From: Gracilaria domingensis
Lineage: Eukaryota > Rhodophyta > Florideophyceae > Gracilariales > Gracilariaceae
NCBI GenBank assembly: GCA_022539475.1
Contig: VCMS01000433.1
Location: 50,989 to 75,574 of the forward strand
DNA: 24,586 nucleotides
Direction: 5' to 3'
The notes under the pieces were generated by a model. That model was given only the letters and a program-made list of their open reading frames with translations. It did not search any database and was not told the DNA's origin. The position numbers and the translations under genes are program-made. Below, piece by piece: positions 8,707 to 17,151 of the stretch (within the stretch, counting starts at the first letter, position 1; each line of letters starts with the position of its first letter).

Positions 8707-9571
8707 TCATTCTGAGAAAAGTGCAGGCCGTGCTGAAAACGGGGCAGGTAGAACAATCGTGGAGCTGCAGAACGGAAGTCACAACGAGAAAACGCGGATC
8801 AAACACGCTGTGCGGTGGAGAACGGACAGAATCGAGAATGGAACGACGGGCCATTCGAGCGTATTAAACAGAAAAAAGGGTTTCTGTTCAGATTATATTC
8901 TGGCGGGGCGTCAAAAGGTACGCACAAAGAGGAGCGTTGAATTGAACGCCACTGACCGGGCAAGCCACTGAGTCCTTGAAGGCCGCTTTGACTGCTGGCA
9001 ACAAGACGTACTCCCTGTCGCAGAGTCTGCACGTTTCGCTGTAGTCTACAGCTGCTACTTCCTACAGGCTGTAGGAACTTCCTACAACTAGGAAGTAAGC
9101 AGCTCCTGCATATTCAACTGAATGGGTTGAAGTACTATTGACACGTTCAATATTTTCTTCCGTGTTGCACGTGTGGTCACTCGCAGTCCGGTAGGCATGA
9201 AGTGACATGGCTGGTTCAAGAGCTTTGTGCGGGGCCTGAAGATCAAATATTACGTTTACTCAACTGTTGATTCTAAAGACATCTGCAAGAAGTACTGCTT
9301 AGAAGGACAATAAACGTTTCCATTACAAGATAGCGAGAAAGAAAGACATTTTGATACGTAGGGCGTAACACGGGGATGGGTGGGACGAGAAATAGACATG
9401 GCCACGGTGAGTTGTGCAGCTCGGCGATGAGATCGCCTTAAATAATCACAGCTCATCGGGACGGTCGGCATTATGATTGCACAAATCATATGCTCACTGC
9501 CTCTCGTAAGATCTTCAATTCTATACACCAGTGTACAGTTACGTGAAGTTCCAAAATAACCTGGAGATGGG
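8707..9571. other. Spacer between hAT relic and tyrosine-recombinase retroelement
   Basis: No gene is supported. The left part may be the 5' end of the hAT element and the right part the 3' non-coding end of the retroelement that ends its coding at 9572. It contains the structured palindrome at 9050-9104 listed separately. Weak frames on both strands show no family signature. Confidence 0.3.
9050..9104. repeat. Three-way-junction palindrome
   Basis: An outer stem (agctgct at 9050-9056 with agcagct at 9098-9104) encloses two complete hairpins: ttcctaca-ggc-tgtaggaa (9059-9077, 8-bp perfect stem, 3-base loop) and cttccta-caac-taggaag (9078-9095, 7-bp perfect stem, 4-base loop). The pairing was checked base by base. 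The result is a compact T-shaped or cloverleaf-like fold in either DNA or RNA. Its role is unknown. Confidence 0.7.
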
Positions 9572-12208
9572 CTATGCGCTGTGACGCATATGCCCAAACA
9601 ACCAATGAGAGGCGAGGGTGACTGAAATTCGCGAATCAAAATATACTGCAAACATGTTCTCCGCGCTCCAGTCCATTCGCTGCATGATCCATATGCGAGA
9701 GAAATGAAGGCATAGCAGCTCATTAAACCCACCAATTCGCGGGCTATGGGAGCCATAATAGCACCAGGGGGGTGCCTGTATGCCAATTCTTCGTAAGACG
9801 GTATCCACAGCCAGCGAAAGCGACATCGGTGAGAGCTCCCATTGCAAAAATCGTTCCGCGAGTGGCCTGATATGAGACCATTTGCGCAGGAGCGCCAACG
9901 GCGACGTAGTTGCATCCCATACTGGTGAGTTAGGCAGACGGAGAAGCATTGGTCTCCTCCATATGGCTGCGACACTGTTCTTTCGACGAACAAAGTGCAC
10001 TACCACAGAGTCTTCGTGCCAGGTAATATCGCTTGGTTTAACCGCCTCTAATGAAACCGAGCGCACCTGGAAAACGAAGGCGAATACGACCATCGTGCAA
10101 GCCAAGGTATCCTTATCGTCCATTGAGCACAAGCCGTATTCCAAAACACGCGTCATCAGTTCCGCTGACATACCTATGCGAGTTGATCCATCAGATGCCA
10201 TTGCTTGGTCACGCTTTGCGTATGCGGTTATCAAAGCGCGGACAAGAGGTGTGGCAGTAGGTGACGGCATGTGATGTAATGTGTGATACTTTGACACTGC
10301 AGAGATGTACTGGGGCAAGGAGGAGGCTCCGATTCGGCCTTCTAGCGAGAGATAGCCAATATAGGCCAGAAGATCTCCCTCATTGGCCGGCAAGGAACAG
10401 CGATCTTCCTCGTCACAGAAGCGCAACCATCGTGATAATTGCGAGGCCCGGTTCTTCCACGTGGACTCCGACCAACTAAACGAAGCGAGCAACCGTGCAG
10501 CCTCCTCAGCACCACCAGTCGACAGGCCAGCACCCGCACGTGCGAGCACTGTTGCCGTGATCCCAGATTTCCAGGCGTCAGTTATTCCTTGATGGCGAGA
10601 ACGAGACCCCACCCGGGATTCGAATGTACGCCGGGGGGTGGACACAGAACGTGTTGGGCTTCCTTGGCGTTTAGGTAGACTATCCGGGAGCTCCATCCGA
10701 CCAAGCGCCCGAACCATGCTTGCGCGGGCCAGTTCGGCGCGATCAGAACTTTTTTGGCATGCTCGGCTTCCACCTTCCGCACCACCAGCGGTAGTAGGTC
10801 GAACGGTGGGGACCACAATCTCGCCCGACCGTCTGACCAGGGACGGTGCAGTTGTTCCGTGATGTACTTGGCGGGCTTGGTACGGCTCTTTCAGCGGCCG
10901 CAGGCGAAACGCTACCTCGTCGAGACCGTACTCGTGACGGAGCGATGCAATGAATTCGTCCGTAGCTCTGATACCTCGCGGGTCCCATGTTCGAGATAAG
11001 CGATCTGCGAAGAGATTGACCGCTGTCGGTATCCACCGGGACTCTAATCGCACTCCCAAAATCTGGAGCAGGATGCGGAGCTTACGAAGCTCTGCCATCA
11101 TCGCTGGGGAGGCCGCCACCATGGAATTGATAACTGACACTACCGCCTGGTTGTCCTCCTGAAGTAAAATCCTTCGTACTTCCGGGTTCGACACGTACAC
11201 GGCGAAGTGCCGCTGCAGCAGTATACGGACCGCCCGAAGCTCCCGGACCGTGATCGACTGCGCTCGATCCTCTGCGGTCCAGAAACCTTGACCCTCCCAC
11301 AAACCCGGCGAACCAGGGGCCATGTTGTGACCGAGGGTTCCACCACAGCCTATGTCGGCTGCATCCGCGTGAATACACAAGTCCTTGGGCACTCGGTGCA
11401 TGTCTCTGCCTTCCCCACGGGTTAGCTCTCGCCAATACCGTAAGTCGCGGAGCGACTGACGCGAGAGGCGTGTGCGGGGCACCTTCCGTTCTTTTGGCCA
11501 TTGCTGGCCGCACGTTGACGCATCCTCGCCACCTACCGACGCTGGCTGGGCTGATATGCGTCTGCCGCAAGCCATATCGGAATAGATTGACCGCGTGTAA
11601 AACCGTGCGAGCGGTAGCGCCAGCGATAGCGCCACACACACACCGCAGAAGCTTCGCAACAACGCTGTTGACACGAGCCTCCTGTTCCGCCGGGCCAGTA
11701 GCAAGATTTTCTTGGCCATGGCCTGCACGCGACTGACTTTGACGTCTGTGACGTAGATCTTCATACGCTGTGTGTCGATGCGCATACCGAGATGATCTAC
11801 AATGGCCGAGCCAGGCCAGCTACCCTTTGTGGGATGTCGCACGATTCCAAGCCGCTTGAAAAGGGCAGAAAGAGCCTTTTGAGCATCTGTGCAGTCGGCC
11901 GAGGAGGATGGTCTGGACGCTGGAGAAGGCGCAAGGAGAAAGTGGTCGATATACGGCAGGACGCGATAACCAAGCACACTGCGAATATGCTGCACCATAA
12001 CGCGCATCATTTTCGTGAACCACAAAGCTGAACGGCCCCAGCCGAAGGGCAAGGCGATGCAGCGATAGTATACCCCGGCGTAACGGAACAAAAAGTAGTC
12101 TCGAACGTTTGGATGCAGGTGCATATGACGATAACCTCCTTTCACATCCCAAGACATGAGCACGTCGTTCTTCTGTAGCTCGAACGCGAACGACGGCAAC
12201 GTTTCCAT
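9572..12208 (-). CDS. Reverse transcriptase / RNase H / tyrosine recombinase polyprotein
   Basis: 878 codons. The reverse transcriptase comes first: MSWDVKGGYRHMHLHPNVRD at residues 18-37, ALPFGWGRSALWF at 52-64, and the catalytic YxDD box, here YIDH at 86-89, with the second Asp replaced. RNase H follows, with D282 (HADAADIGCGG), E323, D352 (EDNQAVV) and D402 (ADRLSR). The C-terminal tyrosine recombinase (about 575-878) has R716 (FQVRSVSLEAV), H821 and R824 in SHSPRIGGFNELL, and nucleophile Y856 in AVYFDSRI. The ATG at 12208 lies inside the RT fold; the same frame is open upstream to about 12265 (SPVRILIDERC), so the true start is lost. Residues from about 445 are out of frame relative to a conserved segment encoded in another frame (10869-10582), returning to frame before about 550. 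With YIDH and this slip, the copy is probably not autonomous although it is open throughout. Confidence 0.85.
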   Translation of the reverse strand: METLPSFAFELQKNDVLMSWDVKGGYRHMHLHPNVRDYFLFRYAGVYYRCIALPFGWGRSALWFTKMMRVMVQHIRSVLGYRVLPYIDHFLLAPSPASRPSSSADCTDAQKALSALFKRLGIVRHPTKGSWPGSAIVDHLGMRIDTQRMKIYVTDVKVSRVQAMAKKILLLARRNRRLVSTALLRSFCGVCVALSLALPLARFYTRSIYSDMACGRRISAQPASVGGEDASTCGQQWPKERKVPRTRLSRQSLRDLRYWRELTRGEGRDMHRVPKDLCIHADAADIGCGGTLGHNMAPGSPGLWEGQGFWTAEDRAQSITVRELRAVRILLQRHFAVYVSNPEVRRILLQEDNQAVVSVINSMVAASPAMMAELRKLRILLQILGVRLESRWIPTAVNLFADRLSRTWDPRGIRATDEFIASLRHEYGLDEVAFRLRPLKEPYQARQVHHGTTAPSLVRRSGEIVVPTVRPTTAGGAEGGSRACQKSSDRAELARASMVRALGRMELPDSLPKRQGSPTRSVSTPRRTFESRVGSRSRHQGITDAWKSGITATVLARAGAGLSTGGAEEAARLLASFSWSESTWKNRASQLSRWLRFCDEEDRCSLPANEGDLLAYIGYLSLEGRIGASSLPQYISAVSKYHTLHHMPSPTATPLVRALITAYAKRDQAMASDGSTRIGMSAELMTRVLEYGLCSMDDKDTLACTMVVFAFVFQVRSVSLEAVKPSDITWHEDSVVVHFVRRKNSVAAIWRRPMLLRLPNSPVWDATTSPLALLRKWSHIRPLAERFLQWELSPMSLSLAVDTVLRRIGIQAPPWCYYGSHSPRIGGFNELLCLHFSRIWIMQRMDWSAENMFAVYFDSRISVTLASHWLFGHMRHSA
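10582..10869 (-). other. Displaced conserved linker segment of the retroelement polyprotein
   Basis: In a frame different from the 878-codon frame, this segment reads WSPPFDLLPLVVRKVEAEHA and then VLIAPNWPAQAWFGRLVGWS. DIRS/Ngaro-type polyproteins usually have such a stretch (a PPF/PPW ... LIAPxWPxQxWF motif) between RNase H and recombinase. The main frame reads through the same bases as Arg/Ser/Thr-rich, unstructured sequence. I infer two compensating indels, one just upstream of 10869 and one between about 10690 and 10582. Confidence 0.65.
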
Positions 12209-12268
12209 GCGAACCGTTCCTTTTGTAGTGCAACGCTCATCTATGAGTATTCTGACTGGACTTAGTCA

Positions 12269-12938
12269 TATTTCCCGTTTACGGGTTTGCCTGGTACACA
12301 CCAGTATATGACTAGTAGTTACTAGTGGTTGCCATTGGGATGGTTCGGACACGTGGGACACGGTGGAGCTGATCGGAGGTTGGCCACTACACGTGGGCGG
12401 TTGCCACAATTAGTGGGAAGTTTAGTTAATATTATTTATTAATTTTAGTGAGAACACTACTTAGTGCGACGGCGTCGCCGCCGTCGCACCAGTAAAGTGC
12501 CCCAACCAGGGTGATCCTACCTCAAGAATCTCGGCTCTAGCCACTCTCCCCTTCGGCGGTGCACAACTCCTTATCGGAGGGACTCCCCGTTGTAAAGGTG
12601 CGGCTATCCACCTTGCGTCTCCACAGAACCCAACTTTGGGAGTGTTATAACCATCTGTTGTCGTGTTCGACCCTGTATAGGGAATACCGCGGCGATACGC
12701 CGTACCTCTCTTTTCCCTATCTCTCTCCTATCTTTCCCTTTCCCCACTCCGTGGTTTCGTCCCTCTTCGAGGCTACTACACTCGCGTGCGATTCACCCTT
12801 CTCTGCTCAACTCTCAACGCCCCGTCGTGACGGTTTGGCCCCGGTCTTACACCCGGCTAGCTGCGCCATTCCAGAGAGGCTGTGTTCTCTGGGTTGCCCT
12901 CAGTAGAGGAACATCCCGAACGTCTTCGTGGTGTCTTT
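12269..12938. other. Non-coding stretch between the two retroelements
   Basis: No supported gene. It holds a self-complementary patch around actagt repeats (12311-12326), an AT-rich stretch (12421-12450), the perfect hairpin at 12464-12489, and pyrimidine-rich sequence at about 12700-12780. A 115-codon plus frame (12559-12906) has no recognisable features. The stretch may be the 5' non-coding end of the tyrosine-recombinase element or older host sequence into which the Gypsy element inserted. Confidence 0.3.
12464..12489. repeat. Perfect GC-rich hairpin, 11-bp stem, 4-base loop
   Basis: gtgcgacggcg, loop tcgc, then cgccgtcgcac: an exact inverted repeat. It follows about 30 bases of A/T-rich sequence. 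On either strand an RNA copy would form a very stable hairpin. It is not followed by a clear T run, so a simple terminator is not indicated. Confidence 0.7.
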
Positions 12939-13912
12939 TGTGGGGCAAACTCGGAAGAGTGAAACCCACCAGACTGTCCGAAGGTCCGCTCTCGTGAGAG
13001 ATGGCAGACCAGTGACAGAGCCCTCTGTACCACCGTAACTCGGTTGTAAGGCCGAAGTGGCAACTGGCTATACCTACAGAGGTGATAGGCCACGTGGTGA
13101 GGAAACGATGAGAAACTCCAGAGATGGGGTGGTATCGGCAACGATGAAACACGACCAACGACAGGTGTAGTCCCGAGAGGGAAAGCAACAGAAAACAACA
13201 ACCAAACAACACCCACACGCGACGGGTAGGGCCTCCTCGGCACTGTGCCCGGAGCGGGGCGAGATCCTCCAACGGTAATGCACGGGTTTCCGTAAACACG
13301 GCAAAACTCTATACAGAGTCGGATCACTTCGTAATCTAGTCCTATACCTCCTCGGTACGACCCTCAGGTCCCGACATCAACGACAGATGTTCCTCAAAGG
13401 TACCGAGAGGGTAGGACCACCGTAACCAGACGTGGCTATACTCGCGAGAGTGATAACCCACGTAGGCGGTTGGCGCCAGAGCCTCACTCGTGTAGAGTCC
13501 ACTCAGGAGAGCGCTACTCGACAAAGAGTTCACTTAGAAGTGCTCGGGTTGACTTTACAAAGGTGCTCGCGACGACGAGGTCGAGCTCACCTAAGTAGGT
13601 CTAAACTAACTATGTACACGTGGTGCACACCCGCAGGGGTCCGTACACGTGGCTAGCCCAGTGTCAGGCACCTCAGGTGCACTACCTATTGTCCCGTAAT
13701 ATGCACACACACGGTGGTGTAGTACACGCGTCCACCTAGCGGTATTGGCCAGCAATGGCAACCCTGATTACAGGTAACTGTGGGAAAGCCATTCCAAAAG
13801 TAACCGCCAAAATTGGGTCCAACTCATAACTCTTCGAGTGCATCCTCGTATCACTCCCCTGAGTATATGAGGCGCATCATCCTGATAACCACGCAAAATG
13901 CGTTGCTCTACA
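12939..13912 (-). repeat. 3' LTR of the Gypsy element
   Basis: The left boundary is the start of similarity with the second copy (tgtggggcaaactcgg at 12939 and 23875). The right boundary is inferred: on the plus strand the LTR would end ...ctaca at 13912, giving TG...CA ends and a 974-bp LTR, immediately followed by a pyrimidine tract (tctccccctcctta, 13913-13926) that is a polypurine tract on the element's strand. Compared with the other copy it shows many one-base indels and few long gaps. Confidence 0.8.
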
Positions 13913-13926
13913 TCTCCCCCTCCTTA
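13913..13926 (-). other. Polypurine tract (candidate plus-strand primer)
   Basis: On the minus strand this reads taaggagggggaga, directly upstream of the inferred 3' LTR end at 13912. Polypurine tracts prime second-strand DNA synthesis in LTR retrotransposons and lie at exactly this place. Its position supports the LTR boundary. Confidence 0.6.
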
Positions 13927-13991
13927 GAGCCGAGGACGACTTCGAGGCTGAAGTTTTGTGCGAAACGCAAGTACGTAAATACGTCACAATC

Positions 13992-15845
13992 ATGAGCGGT
14001 ACCAACTCCTCGGTTTCTATACCTCGCAAGCGCGATACACACTCAAGCGAACAGAGTATTCAAGTATCCGAACTCGATCACAGTACATCATCTGTCATTC
14101 CGATGAACCCGAATCAGTTTCCTCATCACCCGACGGGTCAGGCGAGCGCGTCGAACTACCCTCAGCCGGGTTCTGCGACGGCTCCACTGCCTCAGTCTCA
14201 ACCGATGGTCCCGGTGAACGTTCCGTTATGGAATTCAGCGCAAGCGATGCCGCTGATGGCGAACCAAGCTGGTTGGATATCGAAGGAATCTCTCGCAGTA
14301 CGCGATCCACTCCGTGATGGGTTTGCGTTCAGCCGTGCACCGTGGTTTCATCCGGTAGCTGTTAACGATGACACTCTCCTGGAGTCGTATGCCGAAAACG
14401 GCTTCCTACCGGGCGGTCTGCCGTTAGCGGTAGTGCAATCCCCAGAATGGAAAGTTCGTATAGCGATCGACCCGATGCTCCTCCGGTACGATACCCGCGA
14501 GGGTGAGAATCTGAACACCGCGCGCGCGGAACACGCGAAGTTGGCGTACAAGAGACTCAGTCGAGTGCACCTCGAGCACCTGGTTCCACCGTCATATGGG
14601 TTCGATACTCCGTTCTACCGTACTTTCGGTGAAGTCCGATATGGAGACAACTTGGCGACGTTCGACCATGCGCGGTACGCTGGCGATGGCCCGACCACAT
14701 CGAGGTTGATGTTGTGCTGGAATCGGCCCATACTCCGAGCGGAGTTCCGTTATCTTCGCAAGAACGCTTCCCAGGGTGGGTTCGTCAACCGCATTCGGTT
14801 TGAGCGGAAAGCTCGTTCCCGTCATGGGTATCTGATTCCGTACCCGAATATCGAGACCGAGAGGTACAGACCGCAGGCCTTTGTTGGACGGTTCCCTCCT
14901 CTACCAGATTGGTGGCGTGATGTGGAGGTACCCAAAGGGTGTTTTGCAGAACTGCCTCCGTGCTTGAGTTACATCGGCTCCCGATTGATCAGCGATCCGC
15001 GTTCAGGATGGTGGGGTCTGGTAGCCGGCGAGTGGGCGGCACGCGTAGCAGCGTTTCTCCTCTGGGAGGCTTACGACAACTACCGTGTTTGGTATATTCC
15101 GCCGATGCTTCGCAACATTATCCGCTCGCTGGATTTGCACACTCCCTTGGGGTCCGAAGAGAACGTGGGTGAGATCCATTACATCTTGGATGTTATCGAT
15201 GGAGTCGATTGGGAAACGGTGCCCCGTTCGCAGCGTGGGAAAGGTCCTCGTCGTCACTACGACCGCTCACCCGGTAGGAGACATCCCACCGCAGGAGATT
15301 TCGTGTATTACGACCCATGGGAGGGTACGATGACAACTAGCGCATATGCCGAGTGGGCAGCGAACCAGCCACGGTCGATTCCAGACAGTCACCCCGTTGG
15401 GTTCATGTTCAGTGACAACTGGGTCGCCCCAGTAGATCTGGATGATCCGAACATGGATACCGGTGGAGAGGCGGCGGGAGCACTCGTCGAGATGGACCAG
15501 GAGTTGGTGAACGACCTACCGGCGGCGAATCAGGTGTTGCACGCCAGCGGCGGGGTACCCCAGGCTCCTGTGGGTTGGAATGTTCCGACTCAAGCGAGTG
15601 TTCCGGTGGTGGGTCCGGCCCCTGTAGCGGCTACCGTTCCTTCGGTCCTTCCGGCCCCGACAGCTCCGGTCGCTCCGGGAGATTCTCCGGCGAACATCGC
15701 GATGTTGCGCGCCAGTCTCCAGAACGCTGGAATTATCGTGCCCGATCATCTCACCACTATGGCAGGGATACTGGCTTACGCCGTTCCGCACCCTTCGCAG
15801 GGTCCCTCCGGTAGCGGCGGTGCCGGTCCCTCATCGGGGGTGTAA
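13992..15845 (+). CDS. Antisense accessory protein of the Gypsy element, 617 residues, unknown family
   Basis: An uninterrupted frame on the strand opposite to gag-pol, from ATG 13992 (MSGTNSSVSIPRKRD) to TAA 15843-15845. The frame is open back to 13956 but without an ATG. I recognise no domain. The N-terminal 95 residues are Ser/Pro/Gln-rich. A central part (about 95-480) looks globular and aromatic, e.g. HGYLIPYPNIETERYRPQAF, PPLPDWWRDVEVPKG and WGLVAGEWAARVAAFLLWEA. Then come a Pro/Val/Ala-rich linker with repeats (about 530-580), a short helical segment, and a Gly/Ser tail. No transmembrane segment, zinc finger or nuclease motif is visible. It begins 79 bases inside the inferred 3' LTR end, so LTR promoter activity toward the interior could express it. 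Known parallels are antisense frames between pol and 3' LTR in some plant Gypsy elements (e.g. Grande). A captured host gene is another possibility. Confidence 0.7.
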   Translation: MSGTNSSVSIPRKRDTHSSEQSIQVSELDHSTSSVIPMNPNQFPHHPTGQASASNYPQPGSATAPLPQSQPMVPVNVPLWNSAQAMPLMANQAGWISKESLAVRDPLRDGFAFSRAPWFHPVAVNDDTLLESYAENGFLPGGLPLAVVQSPEWKVRIAIDPMLLRYDTREGENLNTARAEHAKLAYKRLSRVHLEHLVPPSYGFDTPFYRTFGEVRYGDNLATFDHARYAGDGPTTSRLMLCWNRPILRAEFRYLRKNASQGGFVNRIRFERKARSRHGYLIPYPNIETERYRPQAFVGRFPPLPDWWRDVEVPKGCFAELPPCLSYIGSRLISDPRSGWWGLVAGEWAARVAAFLLWEAYDNYRVWYIPPMLRNIIRSLDLHTPLGSEENVGEIHYILDVIDGVDWETVPRSQRGKGPRRHYDRSPGRRHPTAGDFVYYDPWEGTMTTSAYAEWAANQPRSIPDSHPVGFMFSDNWVAPVDLDDPNMDTGGEAAGALVEMDQELVNDLPAANQVLHASGGVPQAPVGWNVPTQASVPVVGPAPVAATVPSVLPAPTAPVAPGDSPANIAMLRASLQNAGIIVPDHLTTMAGILAYAVPHPSQGPSGSGGAGPSSGV

Positions 15846-16215
15846 GATGACCAGCAGGGCTGGAGGACTTGGTCCTTAGTATAAGATAGAAACAGTAAAA
15901 CCATCTAGTGGTAACTTTCGCTTCACCCCTTTTGCCTGTTCTCCACGAACTTGATCGATCTTCGATTACTTCTTCACTCACACTGTGTTCAAGTGTACTT
16001 CACTTCTTTGGTGCTTCTTGTACTCTAACCGTTTTAAATCGGTACAACCGGCATTTCGGTATGCTCTTCTTTCTTTCTTCTCACTTCCTCTAGTTAAGTC
16101 TTCACCGCTTCATTGGTCTTCTTCCTTCCTTCATCCCCACACAGAAGGGGTCAACTCTCCATTCTGAGTCTTCCGCATCGCGGTATAGTTGAAAGCTCCT
16201 CACCGGGAACGGTTC
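15846..16215. other. Non-coding stretch between antisense gene and chromodomain segment
   Basis: No convincing gene on either strand. On the plus strand it is rich in T and C (15950-16130), as might suit a 3' untranslated region of the antisense gene. It separates convergent coding segments, so both transcripts may end or overlap here. Confidence 0.3.
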
Positions 16216-16569
16216 TTATCCCACCTGGGCTTGGTCCAGGTTGGACGGCAAGGCTGACCGAGTGCGACGGTGGTATGAAACGATCTTCGACCTAGGTAGG
16301 TGCTCGACCGGCTCCATGGTGTCCTCCTCGGCGGAGTAGCCATACCATCGCACTTGGTACAGTACCGTCCCATCGGGGTCTACAACATGACGTACGATAC
16401 GTTCGATCACGTATTCCTGCGGGTACACCTCGGTGTTTGACTGCTCTCCTTCACCCATTGTGGTTCCGTACCTTCGAGGGTGGCGAGGTGGTGGCCGGCT
16501 AACCTCTAGAGGGGTTCCTCTTGGACTTAACCAGTCACGACTCACTAGGAGTTCCTCGCTGCACGACAA
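16216..16569 (-). CDS. Chromodomain segment of the Gypsy polyprotein
   Basis: The frame (118 codons with stop) contains a clear chromodomain at about residues 51-102: EYVIERIVRHVVDPDGTVLY, QVRWYGYSAEEDTMEPVEHL and a trailing helix. In chromoviruses a chromodomain at the C-terminus of integrase directs integration to marked chromatin. Of the three aromatic cage positions, Tyr (EYVIE) and Trp (VRW) are present, but the third, Trp in the usual N-T-W-E-P, is Met (DTMEP). The segment is in the same reading phase as the pol frame ending at 17152 but separated from it by about 580 bases with several stops. The first codon of this open frame is not an ATG, so it is not an independent gene but a displaced tail, joined in the intact element by readthrough, splicing or frames broken here by indels. 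Confidence 0.75.
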   Translation of the reverse strand: MSCSEELLVSRDWLSPRGTPLEVSRPPPRHPRRYGTTMGEGEQSNTEVYPQEYVIERIVRHVVDPDGTVLYQVRWYGYSAEEDTMEPVEHLPRSKIVSYHRRTRSALPSNLDQAQVG

Positions 16570-16576
16570 CTACAAC

Positions 16577-17002
16577 TTACGCCAGGAGCGTCCAATCTTC
16601 AACCTGAAAGGTTCTTCTTGAAATACTCTCCTTCTTGAGTCTGACGAGCTTCGGCTCGTTTTGGTTGAGCTTCCGACCGTCCAACGGTAGCTTCGGGATT
16701 CTGAGCTCCCTCTTGCTATCCAGAAGGATCGTCCGTGCGACGGAGAACGGGCAGGGTTTCGCTCGTGCGCCATGGAGGCGGATTGACCAATCACGGTGCA
16801 TATCGCGGCCTTCTGGTTGGCCAGGCGGTGGCACGTGTGAGCCACGCGTTACCCTAACAGGTGTCCGTTCGCCTACGGTTGGCGACCGTACATCGCGCAC
16901 CGTGCACGTGTGGTACTCGCGCACGCGACTTACTGTCAGCAGTTCCCCGCGTCGGCGGTGCTCTCCGTACGTCACCACGTCACACAACGTGTTACTCTCC
17001 AC
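16577..17002 (-). other. Frame-broken tail between integrase and chromodomain
   Basis: A 141-codon minus frame in a different phase from pol. Its last part looks like real protein (ARTILLDSKRELRIPKLPLD, then KLVRLKKESISRRTFQVEDW), while the first part is Arg-rich. It probably belongs to the long linker between integrase and chromodomain. A donor-like gtaagt overlaps its stop codon (about 16575-16580, minus), but no matching acceptor at sensible distance is evident. Confidence 0.4.
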
Positions 17003-17151
17003 TTGGGTGTGTCATGAGTCTTCTGCCACGCGGCGTGGGTGCACCATCGACGGTTTCCAAACTCGTACTTCGTACTTCACCTTTCCAAGGTTGTTTTCCC
17101 AAATAATACGCGGGTAAGTACGACTTCTCGTTTCCTCAAACCACGGCGTGG

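Larger units (their letters stand above)
9572..12268 (-). mobile_element. Tyrosine-recombinase retrotransposon (DIRS/Ngaro-like), partial
   Basis: The coding core of a retrotransposon that uses a tyrosine recombinase in place of an integrase. The domain order is reverse transcriptase, RNase H, tyrosine recombinase. No gag-like frame is found upstream; coding similarity fades above about 12268, and the Gypsy LTR begins at 12939. I could not find the split direct or inverted terminal repeats expected at the ends. It is probably a 5'-truncated or internally decayed copy. Confidence 0.75.

Noticed and set aside
6555..8960. cagtgacc at about 6569 and gccactgacc at about 8950 as hAT terminal inverted repeats
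   Set aside because: Only a few bases match, the positions are not symmetrical about the transposase and no 8-bp target duplication is seen.
9256..9993. 245-codon minus frame overlapping the recombinase
   Set aside because: It is a shifted frame of the recombinase coding region; the catalytic motifs are in the 878-codon frame.
12847..13327. Minus-strand frames of about 150 codons in the 3' LTR, with a similar set at 23711-24277 in the 5' LTR
   Set aside because: They lie within the non-coding LTRs, and the frames are not preserved between the two copies.
16560..16582. A tiny intron starting at the minus-strand gtaagt before the chromodomain frame
   Set aside because: The nearest cag acceptor would make an intron of about 22 bases, which is too short to splice normally.
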